Part shown: one piece after another, positions 54,025-63,731 of the stretch
How the letters are laid out: every line of letters begins with the position of its first letter
Position numbering within the stretch: the first letter of the stretch is position 1
NCBI RefSeq assembly: GCF_024704835.1
Contig: NZ_JAMXBE010000005.1
Coordinates: 378,778-442,777 of the forward strand
Direction of reading: 5' to 3'
DNA from: Parapedobacter tibetensis
GTDB taxonomy: Bacteria; Bacteroidota; Bacteroidia; Sphingobacteriales; Sphingobacteriaceae
DNA length: 64,000 nt
Notes under the pieces: generated by a model
The model's database searches: none
Seen by the model: only the letters and a program-made list of their open reading frames with translations
Told to the model about the DNA's origin: nothing
Program-made: the position numbers and the translations under genes

Positions 54025-57000
54025 ATGAGATATAAATCAGAATTAAGAATAGCCAGCATTTTTGCATTATTTTATTTTGCCTTCTTCGCCACTGCTTATT
54101 GTCAGCAACAGGGTCAGGCGATTAGTATCCCGCAGATTATTCCGTCGGCACCGGAAGCGGATAATTTAGGAAGATACGGTGAAATTGGTGTGGGTGAATA
54201 TACCGGGAATCCGAACATCAGTATACCGCTGCACACCGTTAGATCAGGAAAAATTGAGTTTCCTATTAGTCTCTATTACAATGCCACGGGTATAAAAGTT
54301 AATCAGGAAGCTACATGGGTTGGACTTGGCTGGGAACTAAGTGCTGTAGCAGGTATCACTTATATCCCGGCTGAAGGTAATGATCAATCAGTGGTAAGAG
54401 TGGCAACATGGAATGACTGGCAAGGGTTGATTGATTATATAAATCCATATAAAATTAATCCAATAATGGGAACTGAACATATTCCATGGGGTGAATGTCC
54501 TTATAATGCCCCAATTTCTACATTGACACCAGGAACTGTCATCGGAAATGCCATTGCTGGTTTAGGGGCTGTGGATCTTTTTCATGTCAATTGCATGGAT
54601 CTGTCGTTTAAATTTTATATTCATCCAGGTACAGGGGAACTTAAAATCTATGGGGAACAGCAAGATGTTAAAATAGAAAAGGTTAACACTACAGGATTTC
54701 AAATCACCGATAGATCGGGAGTAAAATATTTATTTCTTGCCCAGGAAGGTACTCCCTATTTAAAGGAAATTACCTGTTGGTATCTGTCAGAAATTAGAAG
54801 GCCTGAAGGTGATTGGATGAAATTTAAATATCAAAATTTTGGATTGATAAAAATGATTCCGGCCCTTAGCGAACAATCGCTATACAATGCCAATGCAACC
54901 GTCTCGCAGGGATTAGGATATTCTCCAAGACGGATTCACACAAGTACTATACAAAATCTGTATTTGGTTGAAATCGAGTCTTCTCTGGAAAAGCTTGTAT
55001 TCAATTTAAGTGCAAACAGATTGGACTTGGCGGGTGAAGGGGCAAGAAAGTTGGATTCTATTTCGGTTAGCAGTAAGATTTCTGATAGTAAAAAGACTTA
55101 TGTGTTTGAATATAGCTATTTCGACAGTAGTACCATTGGAGCCAATTACTTAAATGATGATACCTTTTCTGCTGGCATCTGGAATGGTCTGGGAATCAGC
55201 GAAGAAAATTTAAGAAAAAGGCTTAAACTGGTTGGTTTAAAACAAAAAGATCCACGTACATTAAAAACAAAAAATTATAGTTTTGAATATGATGAAACCA
55301 ATCTTTTACCTTATAAAACATCATTTGCTATCGATCATTGGGGCAATTACAATGGAATGGAAAATAGTAGCAACTTGCTTAATTATAACGGGTCTTCCCA
55401 TACAACAATACCTTACTTGTTCTCAATCTTTTATTCCGGGGGTGCCGGAGAAGACATTGTCACAGGAAAAGACTTTTACCTGGGCGCTGCAAGGGGAGCA
55501 AGCAGTAAATTCATAACTGCGGGAACCTTGAAGTCTATAACCTATCCAACGGGAGGCAAAACGATCTTTACTTTTGAACCCCATGATTTTCATAATCAAT
55601 TAATTTTATCGGCGGAGGATGAAAAGAAGATAAAGGAAAGTATTTCAGCTTATACGGTTATGGATTTTGGGAATGATACAGGAAAACAGGCAGAATTTCG
55701 TTTAACAGAACAGACAGAAATACAGTTTTCTGGGCATATGAATAACAAAAATGGCAGTTATAATTGTCAGCAGTTAGCGAATATGTACATACGGTTGATA
55801 AGAGTTCCTGAAGCCAATCCGAATATGGTATGGAGATTTAATTGCTCAGATTTTCCATCTGGGGTTTACAATAAAACATGGAATGAAACCATCACGCTTC
55901 AACCAGGTATATATCAATTAAGTTGTGCTATCGGTAATTCCTCTTTAGGATTTCAAAATTATGTACCCCTTGTAACTGCTACCGTAAAGTCTAGAAAAAG
56001 CCCTTCAGATATTATTCCCACTGAAAACTACAGGTCAATCGGTGGTGGGCTTAGAATAAAAGAACTCAGAAATCTAAATAGTGATGATGGTTTTATCTCA
56101 TCTAGAACATATGAATATACAAATAGCGATGGCAATTCAAGCGGGAAACTGATGGTGCCGATGAGTTATAGCTATAGTAAATATTATAAATATAAGATTC
56201 ATCCTGATGATTTTGCTTTCAGATATGGTGTAGGGCTCCTTGTGAACTCGAATAATTCTTTTTCGCAATCTACCTCACCGGTAAAAGCTTCGATTGGATA
56301 CTCAAGCGTAACTGTTATCGATAAGAATGCTGCTCTGTCAAATAATGGAAAAATTATAAAAAAGTTTATTAATGAAAATCCGATGGGTCATTTTTTTGGC
56401 AATATTATAATGAATGATGCCTCACTCAATGGAAATGTTGCGACAGAAACTTACTTTAATAGTAATTCCGAAATAGTCAAGGTCGATTCATCTGTGTATG
56501 AAAGCGCCGATGTTGAACGGGACTGGATAAATGTAAAGATTGAACGAATAGTAGCCGGACCCATCCCATGTTCCGTAGAAGGTCGTATGGATACTGAAGG
56601 TGCCTATTTTATAGGTGTTTATCCTTATGTGAGATATAAAAATTTATTAAAGAAAAGATTTGAACTTAATTACACGAAAACAGCAGTCAATAAAGTGGAG
56701 ATAGAATACAGGTATGATAATCCATTATTGCTACAGCCAAACGGTGTTATTGTGACCAAAAGTGATGGTAGTAAGGAGATCAGCTATACCACTTATCCAG
56801 ATGATTATCCAGCTGGCAATATGGCTATTGACAATATGAAAAAAGCTTATGGGCATTTAGTGTCTTATCCGATTGAGCAGGTGACATATAAAGAGGTGGG
56901 AACTACTAGAACTATCCTATCGGGAACTATCACAAAATATCTTGCAGGAGGAAGGGGGCGAATCGATCAGGTGATGGCGCTGGAGACGGCTGCGCCAATC

Positions 57001-57513
57001 GCTTTGAGTTCGTTCAAGTTTAGTAACCGCGGGCAGGGTGTCCTTCCGCCATCGGGAACCGCCTCGACATTTTCTCCTGACAATTTGTATCAAACAAGGC
57101 TTGTCTATAGTAACTATGATAGTTATGGCAATCCACGACAGATCACACCAACGCTGGGGGCGCCTGTCACTTATATTTGGAGCTACCTAGGTCAATATCC
57201 TGTTGCCGAGATAAGGAACGCAGACTTTGCTACTGTACAATCGGCCTTGGGAGGTTCTGCCGCTGTGACGAGCTTTACAGGCAGTAGTCCTGCAGACGTG
57301 GATTTACGGAGTAAGTTTAATGGCCTTCGTGCACCATTGCCGAATTCCTCACTGACCTATTATACTTACGACCCACTCAGAGGCATGACCAGCTCCACGG
57401 ACGCCTCGGGGCGCACGGTGTGGTACGACTATGACGGTTTTGGCTGGCTGTGGCGGGTAAGGGACCATTCCGGCAATGTCATCGAGGAGTACAAGTACAA
57501 TTACCGTCCATAG
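54025..57513 (+). CDS. Giant secreted YD-repeat (RHS-type) protein, first of two
   Basis: 1162 aa with a signal peptide (RIASIFALFYFAFFATAYCQ). Opens with IPQIIPSAPEADNLGRYGEI and VGEYTGNPNISIPLHTV, the usual start of the Bacteroidota RHS partner, including YYNATGIKVNQEATWVGLGW. The C-terminal part is a run of YD-type strands (YSNYDSYGNPRQITPTLG, YDPLRGMTSSTDASGRTVWY, NVIEEYKYNYRP). Such repeats wrap into a hollow beta-shell. It has no toxin tip and ends 12 nt before the second RHS gene, so the two probably form one shell. The first ~970 codons are AT-rich, the last ~190 GC-rich like the next gene. Confidence 0.75.
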   Translation: MRYKSELRIASIFALFYFAFFATAYCQQQGQAISIPQIIPSAPEADNLGRYGEIGVGEYTGNPNISIPLHTVRSGKIEFPISLYYNATGIKVNQEATWVGLGWELSAVAGITYIPAEGNDQSVVRVATWNDWQGLIDYINPYKINPIMGTEHIPWGECPYNAPISTLTPGTVIGNAIAGLGAVDLFHVNCMDLSFKFYIHPGTGELKIYGEQQDVKIEKVNTTGFQITDRSGVKYLFLAQEGTPYLKEITCWYLSEIRRPEGDWMKFKYQNFGLIKMIPALSEQSLYNANATVSQGLGYSPRRIHTSTIQNLYLVEIESSLEKLVFNLSANRLDLAGEGARKLDSISVSSKISDSKKTYVFEYSYFDSSTIGANYLNDDTFSAGIWNGLGISEENLRKRLKLVGLKQKDPRTLKTKNYSFEYDETNLLPYKTSFAIDHWGNYNGMENSSNLLNYNGSSHTTIPYLFSIFYSGGAGEDIVTGKDFYLGAARGASSKFITAGTLKSITYPTGGKTIFTFEPHDFHNQLILSAEDEKKIKESISAYTVMDFGNDTGKQAEFRLTEQTEIQFSGHMNNKNGSYNCQQLANMYIRLIRVPEANPNMVWRFNCSDFPSGVYNKTWNETITLQPGIYQLSCAIGNSSLGFQNYVPLVTATVKSRKSPSDIIPTENYRSIGGGLRIKELRNLNSDDGFISSRTYEYTNSDGNSSGKLMVPMSYSYSKYYKYKIHPDDFAFRYGVGLLVNSNNSFSQSTSPVKASIGYSSVTVIDKNAALSNNGKIIKKFINENPMGHFFGNIIMNDASLNGNVATETYFNSNSEIVKVDSSVYESADVERDWINVKIERIVAGPIPCSVEGRMDTEGAYFIGVYPYVRYKNLLKKRFELNYTKTAVNKVEIEYRYDNPLLLQPNGVIVTKSDGSKEISYTTYPDDYPAGNMAIDNMKKAYGHLVSYPIEQVTYKEVGTTRTILSGTITKYLAGGRGRIDQVMALETAAPIALSSFKFSNRGQGVLPPSGTASTFSPDNLYQTRLVYSNYDSYGNPRQITPTLGAPVTYIWSYLGQYPVAEIRNADFATVQSALGGSAAVTSFTGSSPADVDLRSKFNGLRAPLPNSSLTYYTYDPLRGMTSSTDASGRTVWYDYDGFGWLWRVRDHSGNVIEEYKYNYRP

Positions 57514-57525
57514 AAACCGACAGCT

Positions 57526-60500
57526 ATGAATATCCAAGAAATGAAGACCATGAGATACCCGATAACCGCGCTGCTTTTTGTATGCCTTTCGATAACGGCC
57601 AGCGGGCAGCTGGTTCTGAACCAGCCCGGCGCGACGGGGGAATACACGGCGCCGACGACGATCACGCTGTCACCTGGATTCCACGCCACGGACAATTTCC
57701 GCGCATACATCGCGGCATCGCTTCCCGCACTGGGCAGCGGTGGGAGTAGCACGCAGAACTATGTCCAGGTTACGCGTTACCTCCGGGGCTATGGCACACC
57801 GCCTCCGGCCACCACGCTCACGGTTGCCGATGCGATGCGTGACATCACCTATTACGACGGGTTCGGCCGCCCGCTGCAGGAATTGGCAGTCAAGGCGGCA
57901 CCGAACCACCGGGACATAGTGACCCCCATGACATATGACGCCTTTGGCCGGCAGGACAGGTCCTACCTGCCCTATGCGACACCCACGGGTGCCGGGGGTG
58001 CCTTCAAGGCCAACACGGTGTCCCTCCAGGCCACGTACTACAACAGCCCGCCAACAGGGGTGGTGCAGATCGCCCCTTCCGGTGGCACGACGCCATCCTT
58101 CTCGCAGACGGTCTTCGAGCCCTCCCCGCTCAACCGGGTGCAGAAACAGGGTTTCCCGGGGCAGGCCTGGCAACCGGCCGCCGCGAGGGGCACCACCACG
58201 GGCCGTACGGTCGATACCGAATACGCCACCAACAACGGCACCGCCTTCGGCACGTTGGCCGGCACCAAACGGGTGGCGCTTTACCGGGTGACGCTGTCCG
58301 GCACGGGAGTGCCCACGCTTGCCCTCACGGCAAGCCAGGCCTATGCCGCAAACGAACTCCATGTGACGGTGACCACGGACGAGAACTGGGCCGGGGGCAG
58401 CGGCACCTTCGCGAGCCGATTGCATACCACCGAGGAGTACACGGACAAGCAGGGACGCGTGGTGCTCCGCCGGACCTTCAACGACAACGGCGGCACGCCG
58501 GAGATGCTGAGCACCTATTACGTATATGACGACTTCGGGAGGCTAAGCTACGTGCTGCCCCCGGGGGCGGATCCGGACCGCAGCGACCTTCCGGCTGCCG
58601 GTGCCACGCGCACGGCATGGTTGGCCGACCATGCCTACCAATACCGGTACGACGGGCGGGGCCGTATGGTGGAGAAACAGCTGCCGGGCAAGGGGCGGGA
58701 GTACATCATCTACAACAAACTGGACCAAGTGGTGGCCACCCAGGATGCGAACCGGCGGGCCGCCAAGGAGTGGCTGGTGACCAAATATGACGGTCTTGGA
58801 AGGGTGGTGCTTACGGGCATCTGGACCAACGGTGGCACGGCGATCGGCAGGGAAGCCGTCCAGGCGGCGGTGGACAACCAGACGGGTTCCAACGCCTGGG
58901 AGGAACGCACGGGCACTGCTTACACGACCCGTTCGTGGCCGGCGGGTGCATCGGCCATCGCCACGGTGCTGACGGAGCATTTCCACGACGATTACAACGT
59001 CGCGGGATTCGTGTCATTGCCATCGGTCTACCGTCCCACGGCATACAGCGCGATGACACACGGACTGCCCACGGTATCCCGGGTCCGGGTGCTGGGCACA
59101 TCCACCTTCCTGTGGAACGCGGTTTACTACGATGACCGGGGGAATGCGGTGCGGACGTTCTCGCAGCATTACCAGGGAGGGGTGTATTCGACGAGCAAGT
59201 TCGACGACACCGCCAAAGAATACAGCTTCACGCGGCAGGTGAAGAAGGAAACCAGGAAACACCACACCACGAGCGCCACCACGCCGGCGGTGACGGTGAC
59301 CACGGAGTACGGATACGACCACCGCGACCGGCCCGTCGATACATGGAAGACGGTCAGCCCCGGAAGCACCCGGACACTCATCGCACGCAACGGATACAAC
59401 GAGGTGGGGCAACTGATGAAAAAGGGGCTGCACGTGGACGGCAACGGGTCCGCCAAGCAGACGGTGGCCTACACCTACAACGAGCGGGGCTGGCTGCGTA
59501 CCTCCACGGCGGGGCTTTTCGCCATGGACCTGAAATACGAGAAGGACGTGCCGGACAACCAGAAGCAATACAACGGCAACATCTCCCGCCAGGGCTGGGG
59601 CGTACAGGGCAACCTGGACAAGGTGTACGACTACCGGTATGACAGGCTGGACCGGCTGGTGCTGGGCACGATGGCCGGCAACGGGGCCCGGGAGGCGGTT
59701 GCCTATGACCGGATGGGCAACATCACGGCACTCAACCGGATGGACGCCACGGGCACGCGCGTGGATTCGCTCGGATACGACTACACGGGATGGGGCAACC
59801 GGCTTAAGGGCGTGGCCGACCGGGTGACGAACAACACCGTGGCACCCTACCAATTGCCGGGCACGACGGGTTACACCTACGATGCCAACGGGAACCTGCT
59901 CACGCGCAGCAACGCGGCCAATGATGGCAATAACCTCACGGTAAACGGATACAACCACCTCAACCTGCCCCAACAGGTAACGACCCCCTCGGGCACGGTG
60001 AACTACACGTATGATGCGACGGGGCGGAAGCTCCGCAAAACGGTGGGATCCCAGGCCACGGAATACATCGACGGCATCCACTATAACGGCACGGCCATCG
60101 AATTCATCCAGACGGAAGTGGGCAGGGCCTACAAGGGGAATTCTACCACATACGGCCACGAATACACGCTCACGGACCACCTGGGCAACGCGCGGGTGGG
60201 TTTCGACCTCAATGGCGGCACGGTCCGCAGGATCCAGGCGGATGACTATTACCCGTTCGGGTTGGTTTTCAACAGTTACCTGAACGGAGTGAAAAATAAG
60301 TATCTTTACAACGGGAAGGAGCTCCAGGACGAGCTGAAGCAGTACGATTACGGCGCTAGGTTCTATGACCCGGTGATAGGCAGGTGGGGAACGGTGGATC
60401 CGTTGGCTGAATTATATGAAAATGTATCCCCATACAACTATACCTTAAACAATCCTATCAGATTTTCAGATCCGGATGGGATGTCTGTAGCGGATAGTGT

Positions 60501-61011
60501 AAAAAAAGATGAACCAAAGGCTATCGAGTTAGAAGAAGTGGCGGTGACAAGGCAAGCACCTATGTCAGCTAAAATTTATTTTGGTGGAGAACGGGTGATG
60601 GGGCCAGTGTATGGATTAGGGTCTAATATATATCATTATTTCTTTAGGAGAGAATTTATTGATAACTTGGGCCAAACAGTATATGTTGATAATGATGGAA
60701 AAACAATAACCCCAGTATTAGGAGGTACGGCCCCTACTCCAGGGATGCCTAAGCTAAATCCTACAAATGCTCTTAAACTTGGCAAAGCATTGAAATCTTT
60801 AACAAGAAAAGGTAATATGCCTAAACAGGTTGATAGGGTAGACATTCCTAAATTAGATCCGTCTGGAAATCCAATACACGGTCAACAGACCCACATTCAT
60901 TTAAATGATGGAAGGGCTTTGAATATGGATGGAACATGGAAACATGGGAGTGGAGAGGTTCCTAACGCCGTTCTTAAATGGATTGAAGATGTTGCAAAAA
61001 AAGTATTATAA
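57526..61011 (+). CDS. RHS-repeat polymorphic toxin with DUF6443-type N-terminus
   Basis: 1161 aa. Signal peptide, then a TTITLSPGFHA segment, a DUF6443-like domain (NYVQVTRYLRGYGT, ITYYDGFGRPLQELAVKA), YD repeats, and the RHS core end ([53 protein letters not shown]) at ~885-990. The last ~170 residues are a different, AT-rich tip ending QTHIHLNDGRALNMDGTWKH, a small variable tip domain seen in many RHS and other polymorphic toxins but whose activity I cannot name. Expected role: secreted or surface-borne effector whose tip is released into rivals. The putative immunity gene begins 3 nt after its stop. Confidence 0.85.
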   Translation: MNIQEMKTMRYPITALLFVCLSITASGQLVLNQPGATGEYTAPTTITLSPGFHATDNFRAYIAASLPALGSGGSSTQNYVQVTRYLRGYGTPPPATTLTVADAMRDITYYDGFGRPLQELAVKAAPNHRDIVTPMTYDAFGRQDRSYLPYATPTGAGGAFKANTVSLQATYYNSPPTGVVQIAPSGGTTPSFSQTVFEPSPLNRVQKQGFPGQAWQPAAARGTTTGRTVDTEYATNNGTAFGTLAGTKRVALYRVTLSGTGVPTLALTASQAYAANELHVTVTTDENWAGGSGTFASRLHTTEEYTDKQGRVVLRRTFNDNGGTPEMLSTYYVYDDFGRLSYVLPPGADPDRSDLPAAGATRTAWLADHAYQYRYDGRGRMVEKQLPGKGREYIIYNKLDQVVATQDANRRAAKEWLVTKYDGLGRVVLTGIWTNGGTAIGREAVQAAVDNQTGSNAWEERTGTAYTTRSWPAGASAIATVLTEHFHDDYNVAGFVSLPSVYRPTAYSAMTHGLPTVSRVRVLGTSTFLWNAVYYDDRGNAVRTFSQHYQGGVYSTSKFDDTAKEYSFTRQVKKETRKHHTTSATTPAVTVTTEYGYDHRDRPVDTWKTVSPGSTRTLIARNGYNEVGQLMKKGLHVDGNGSAKQTVAYTYNERGWLRTSTAGLFAMDLKYEKDVPDNQKQYNGNISRQGWGVQGNLDKVYDYRYDRLDRLVLGTMAGNGAREAVAYDRMGNITALNRMDATGTRVDSLGYDYTGWGNRLKGVADRVTNNTVAPYQLPGTTGYTYDANGNLLTRSNAANDGNNLTVNGYNHLNLPQQVTTPSGTVNYTYDATGRKLRKTVGSQATEYIDGIHYNGTAIEFIQTEVGRAYKGNSTTYGHEYTLTDHLGNARVGFDLNGGTVRRIQADDYYPFGLVFNSYLNGVKNKYLYNGKELQDELKQYDYGARFYDPVIGRWGTVDPLAELYENVSPYNYTLNNPIRFSDPDGMSVADSVKKDEPKAIELEEVAVTRQAPMSAKIYFGGERVMGPVYGLGSNIYHYFFRREFIDNLGQTVYVDNDGKTITPVLGGTAPTPGMPKLNPTNALKLGKALKSLTRKGNMPKQVDRVDIPKLDPSGNPIHGQQTHIHLNDGRALNMDGTWKHGSGEVPNAVLKWIEDVAKKVL

Positions 61012-61014
61012 ATA

Positions 61015-61512
61015 ATGGATAAGAATAAAATTATAACATCGGCGCTGGATAGCTTCTATGAAACAAAAACTCCTTCCTTCCTTCATTTAGATGAGATATA
61101 TCCGAAAAACGAGTTAATGTCAAAAGGCCAACTTTTTGTAAATGGCATAAGTTTGTTTAATGAAATCGTTCACTTATGTGTGGAGCGGAGGATGTTGGAT
61201 TGCATGATTGATTTACAGATCGAATTGGAAAGCAATTCGACTAATATTGTAAGGGTTCCAAATGATGAACAGTCATTAATTAGTATGGTTGACACGTTGT
61301 CAATGCCAGAGATAACAGTCTCCGTATGTAAGACCCCGATTTGGCCTCCAAAAATTGAGCTTTATATTGCTCCATTACCTTTCAAAATAAGTAATATGTT
61401 AGATGGCGGTTTCGCTTTGTATGAAGAATATAGGACTTTAGAAGAGCTTGTGAGCAATATGGAATACAGTCGATGGTTGACGTTAAGCTTCGAACAAAAC
61501 AAACCTGATTAA
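61015..61512 (+). CDS. Putative immunity protein for the RHS tip
   Basis: 165 aa, cytosolic (no signal), acidic, AT-rich. No recognised family. The call rests on position: it begins 3 nt after the stop of the RHS toxin gene and shares its low-GC composition. Features seen: ALDSFYETKTPSFLHLDEIY, a Cys/Met-rich middle and EYRTLEELVSNMEYSRWLTL at the end. It should bind and block the 170-residue tip domain. Confidence 0.6.
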   Translation: MDKNKIITSALDSFYETKTPSFLHLDEIYPKNELMSKGQLFVNGISLFNEIVHLCVERRMLDCMIDLQIELESNSTNIVRVPNDEQSLISMVDTLSMPEITVSVCKTPIWPPKIELYIAPLPFKISNMLDGGFALYEEYRTLEELVSNMEYSRWLTLSFEQNKPD

Positions 61513-61545
61513 TGCCTGTCAAGCCTGGCTCTTGCGTCTGGCTTT

Positions 61546-61680
61546 TCATTTGAGTATGGCCTGCATCTTGCTTTTTGCAAGGAACGCACCAATCAGGGCG
61601 AAGACATGTTCCCTATCGCTCTCGTCGAGGGTGACGCCGCGCGCCAGCTTCTTGGCGACCTCAATGGATGGCATGACCTC
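61546..61680 (-). pseudogene. Fragment of an XRE/HTH-type regulator
   Basis: A 44-codon minus-strand frame reads MPSIEVAKKLARGVTLDESD, then REHVFALIGAFLAKSKMQAI and a stop. PSIEVAKKLA is the last helix of a Cro/CI HTH domain and the DREHVFALIGAFLAKSKMQ part is the C-terminal tail of small Bacteroidota XRE regulators; the usual VSLDYLVG link between them is missing, as is the N-terminus. So it is a deleted remnant, left between the immunity gene and the RHS cassette. Confidence 0.5.
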
Positions 61681-61775
61681 TTATTATGCGTGCTATGCCG
61701 ATTTCGGGGGCGAGTTTGCCCTGTGACAGCCCTAAGCAACCTAAACCCAAGTGGCTTATAAATCCGCAAAAATTC

Positions 61776-61783
61776 TATCTTTG
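61776..61783 (+). promoter_or_regulatory. Candidate -7 box before the orphan RHS cassette
   Basis: TATCTTTG (TAnnTTTG) on the plus strand, 75 nt before the RHS remnant. No TTG at 19-20 nt upstream. Could drive the orphan immunity gene at 62039. Confidence 0.35.
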
Positions 61784-61857
61784 AAGTGTTAGACGTTCTT
61801 TGAGAAAGGCAAAATTTCGCTGTAAGGAAAACGGCGGGAACGCAAAAAATCCGTGGA

Positions 61858-62067
61858 AAGCAGTATGACTACGGCGCTAGGTTCTATGATCCGGTGATCG
61901 GCAGGTGGGGGACGGTGGATCCGCTGGCGGAGCAGGGCAGGAGGTGGTCGCCGTATACATACGCGATGCGGTACAACATGGAGAGCACGGCCCACTACAA
62001 CGGAAATATCGCCGACCAGGTGTTTCGCGCAAGCACAGATGGCAACGATTTTAAAAGAAACAATTAA
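61858..62067 (+). pseudogene. Orphan RHS core-end fragment
   Basis: In frame it reads [40 protein letters not shown] and on to a TAA at 62065. The first ~75 nt are nearly identical to the core end of the toxin gene at 60344-60415. It has no start, no YD repeats and no toxin domain, so it is a displaced tip cassette or the leftover of an earlier tip whose toxin part was lost. The immunity-like gene at 62039 overlaps its last codons. Confidence 0.75.
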
Positions 62068-62587
62068 ACATTTTCCTTTTGATTGGGCAAATCTTAATTC
62101 TTATAGGGAAAGTTCCGCTCATAGAAAGGAAATATATTTAAAGGATCAAAATAGCTTAATTGAAGGTTTAATGTTTTTATTTTATTCTTTGTTTGGAGAT
62201 TCCAAGGGTAGATTGATAATTTATAATAAGTCATGGTGGGACTTTTGTTTGGATGCCTGGGATTTGGATAAGGATCAGTACAATTACGATTTAGAAGGAA
62301 AGTCTGCCGAAACTCAAGAATATTTGAAAATATTAAAGGAGTCTGGAATACAGGCCAATTATTCTGGTTGTTGTGTATGTATGGATTGGGACAGATTTCT
62401 GTTTGTTGTTCTTGAATGCATTATTAATCGTAAAGCGCCTTACATTCCATTATTTTGTGATGTAGAAAATAAATACTTTTTCTCCTTTCATCATACAGGA
62501 AGCATTGGTATTTATTATAAGGAAGAAAACAATGTAATAAAACAAATTTTATCAAAAGCTTACGAGAGGTGTGCCGTGGACGATTGA
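62039..62587 (+). CDS. Orphan putative immunity protein
   Basis: 182 aa, AT-rich, no signal peptide. Not a recognised family. Notable: [53 protein letters not shown] and [15 protein letters not shown]. It starts inside the orphan RHS core end, so the first ~10 residues may be borrowed from it and the native start may lie slightly downstream. Arrangement and composition match immunity genes kept after loss of their toxin, giving protection against neighbours that still have it. Confidence 0.5.
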   Translation: MATILKETIKHFPFDWANLNSYRESSAHRKEIYLKDQNSLIEGLMFLFYSLFGDSKGRLIIYNKSWWDFCLDAWDLDKDQYNYDLEGKSAETQEYLKILKESGIQANYSGCCVCMDWDRFLFVVLECIINRKAPYIPLFCDVENKYFFSFHHTGSIGIYYKEENNVIKQILSKAYERCAVDD

Positions 62588-62847
62588 AGCAGTTGCCGCT
62601 AAGACGGGAAGAGGGTTAAACCTTATATCCGATTCACCTTTTTCCTATTTTTTATGACGGCATGTATCATAAAACATATAATTCTTATGATACCAAATGG
62701 GCCTCGCTACCGCACAGACGTAGGAAATTCATCGGAAGCCAGAGGGGGTTACATCACAATTGGAGGTAGCCATGTTAAAAGCAGCATGCCTGCGCACTCA
62801 TTGCAAAACCCGACAAATTCCCTAAATTTGACGCTATAACAAAAAAA
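62588..62847. other. Gap between orphan immunity gene and unknown gene
   Basis: 260 nt. A plus-strand frame ([17 protein letters not shown] ... SPFSYFL) runs from within the preceding gene to about 62657 and could be the end of a lost coding region. The rest is AT-rich until the promoter at 62801. Confidence 0.3.
62801..62830 (+). promoter_or_regulatory. Consensus promoter of the unknown gene at 62848
   Basis: TTG, exactly 19 nt, TAAATTTG: a perfect match to the Bacteroidota consensus, with the -7 box ending 17 nt before the ATG. Confidence 0.75.
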
Positions 62848-63549
62848 ATGAAGCCCATGACCTCGGCCAAGCCCGTCCATATCGAATATGATATCCATGC
62901 CATTGACCTGGCGGTCATTGCCTATTTGCAGCAATGCCGGGAAGAATGGGGCTGGATGGCCAGTGAGATCACTTTCCTGATTGGCAGCCGCAACAACCAA
63001 GAAATCGAAGCCATTGAAGACCCCTCGCTCAAACTGGCACCCAATGCCCGCATCAAACGGAAAACGGGCCATTTTGCCCTCTCGGAACGGCAGGTATCGG
63101 TCTATGACCTGGAAACCTTCAATACCCTGCGGCTTATTTTTGGATTCGCACTGGAAGCGTGCTTTCCGAATCCTTATTTTGACGATGACCTGCTGCATGT
63201 ACTGTTCAGCAAAGTGCCCGATGAACATGGGGCAATGGTGCAGATACAGAGCCTGGGCGGTACGCCTGTCGAATACACCTACCGGTTGCAACGGGAAGAC
63301 CTGTTCGTGGCAGACGCCCCCGAAGCCCAAACCACTTTCAACCACGTAAAGGAGTTATATGGAAACGGCTATTTCAAAACACCCCAAACAGCATTGGATA
63401 TACTGCTTGACTTGCGCGAAGCCGGGAAAACCGCCAGGCCCTACTACCTGGAGCAAGCCCTGCGCACGCTGACCGGCAAGGGCAAGGAAGGCGGCAAGCT
63501 GAAAAGGAAGCGTACCGCGGGCATCCGCCTGGAGTATGAGGAGAAGTAA
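62848..63549 (+). CDS. Unknown cytosolic protein
   Basis: 233 aa, no signal or membrane segment, basic C-terminus (KGKEGGKLKRKRTAGIRLEY). Not recognised. Seen: HIEYDIHAIDLAVIAYLQQC and LETFNTLRLIFGFALEACFP as helical blocks, and YEE near the end. Codon use is GC-rich like the RHS core, unlike the AT-rich immunity gene before it. Has its own perfect promoter. The basic tail suggests nucleic-acid binding, but this is only a guess. Confidence 0.6.
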   Translation: MKPMTSAKPVHIEYDIHAIDLAVIAYLQQCREEWGWMASEITFLIGSRNNQEIEAIEDPSLKLAPNARIKRKTGHFALSERQVSVYDLETFNTLRLIFGFALEACFPNPYFDDDLLHVLFSKVPDEHGAMVQIQSLGGTPVEYTYRLQREDLFVADAPEAQTTFNHVKELYGNGYFKTPQTALDILLDLREAGKTARPYYLEQALRTLTGKGKEGGKLKRKRTAGIRLEYEEK

Positions 63550-63731
63550 GCGGTTAAAGCCCTTTGAAAACTGCCCTAAATGCGTTACATTTCTGTGATG
63601 GCAACAAATTAAAGCAAAACCAATATTTGAATTGAACCTCAGACTTTCGCCTTATTGGAACGTTTTTACGATTGCGTTGCCATTAATTACTGAGTATATT
63701 CTTAAGCATGACGTCAAGCCCGCTTGTTACA

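Noticed and set aside
57670-58425. 251-codon minus-strand open frame
   Set aside because: Same cause, antisense shadow of the RHS protein.
59014-60180. 388-codon minus-strand open frame opposite the RHS gene
   Set aside because: High GC and YD-repeat codon bias keep the antisense frame open; Arg/Val/His-rich translation with no domain.
61532-61726. 64-codon plus-strand frame
   Set aside because: Lies opposite the HTH fragment, which has recognisable family sequence.
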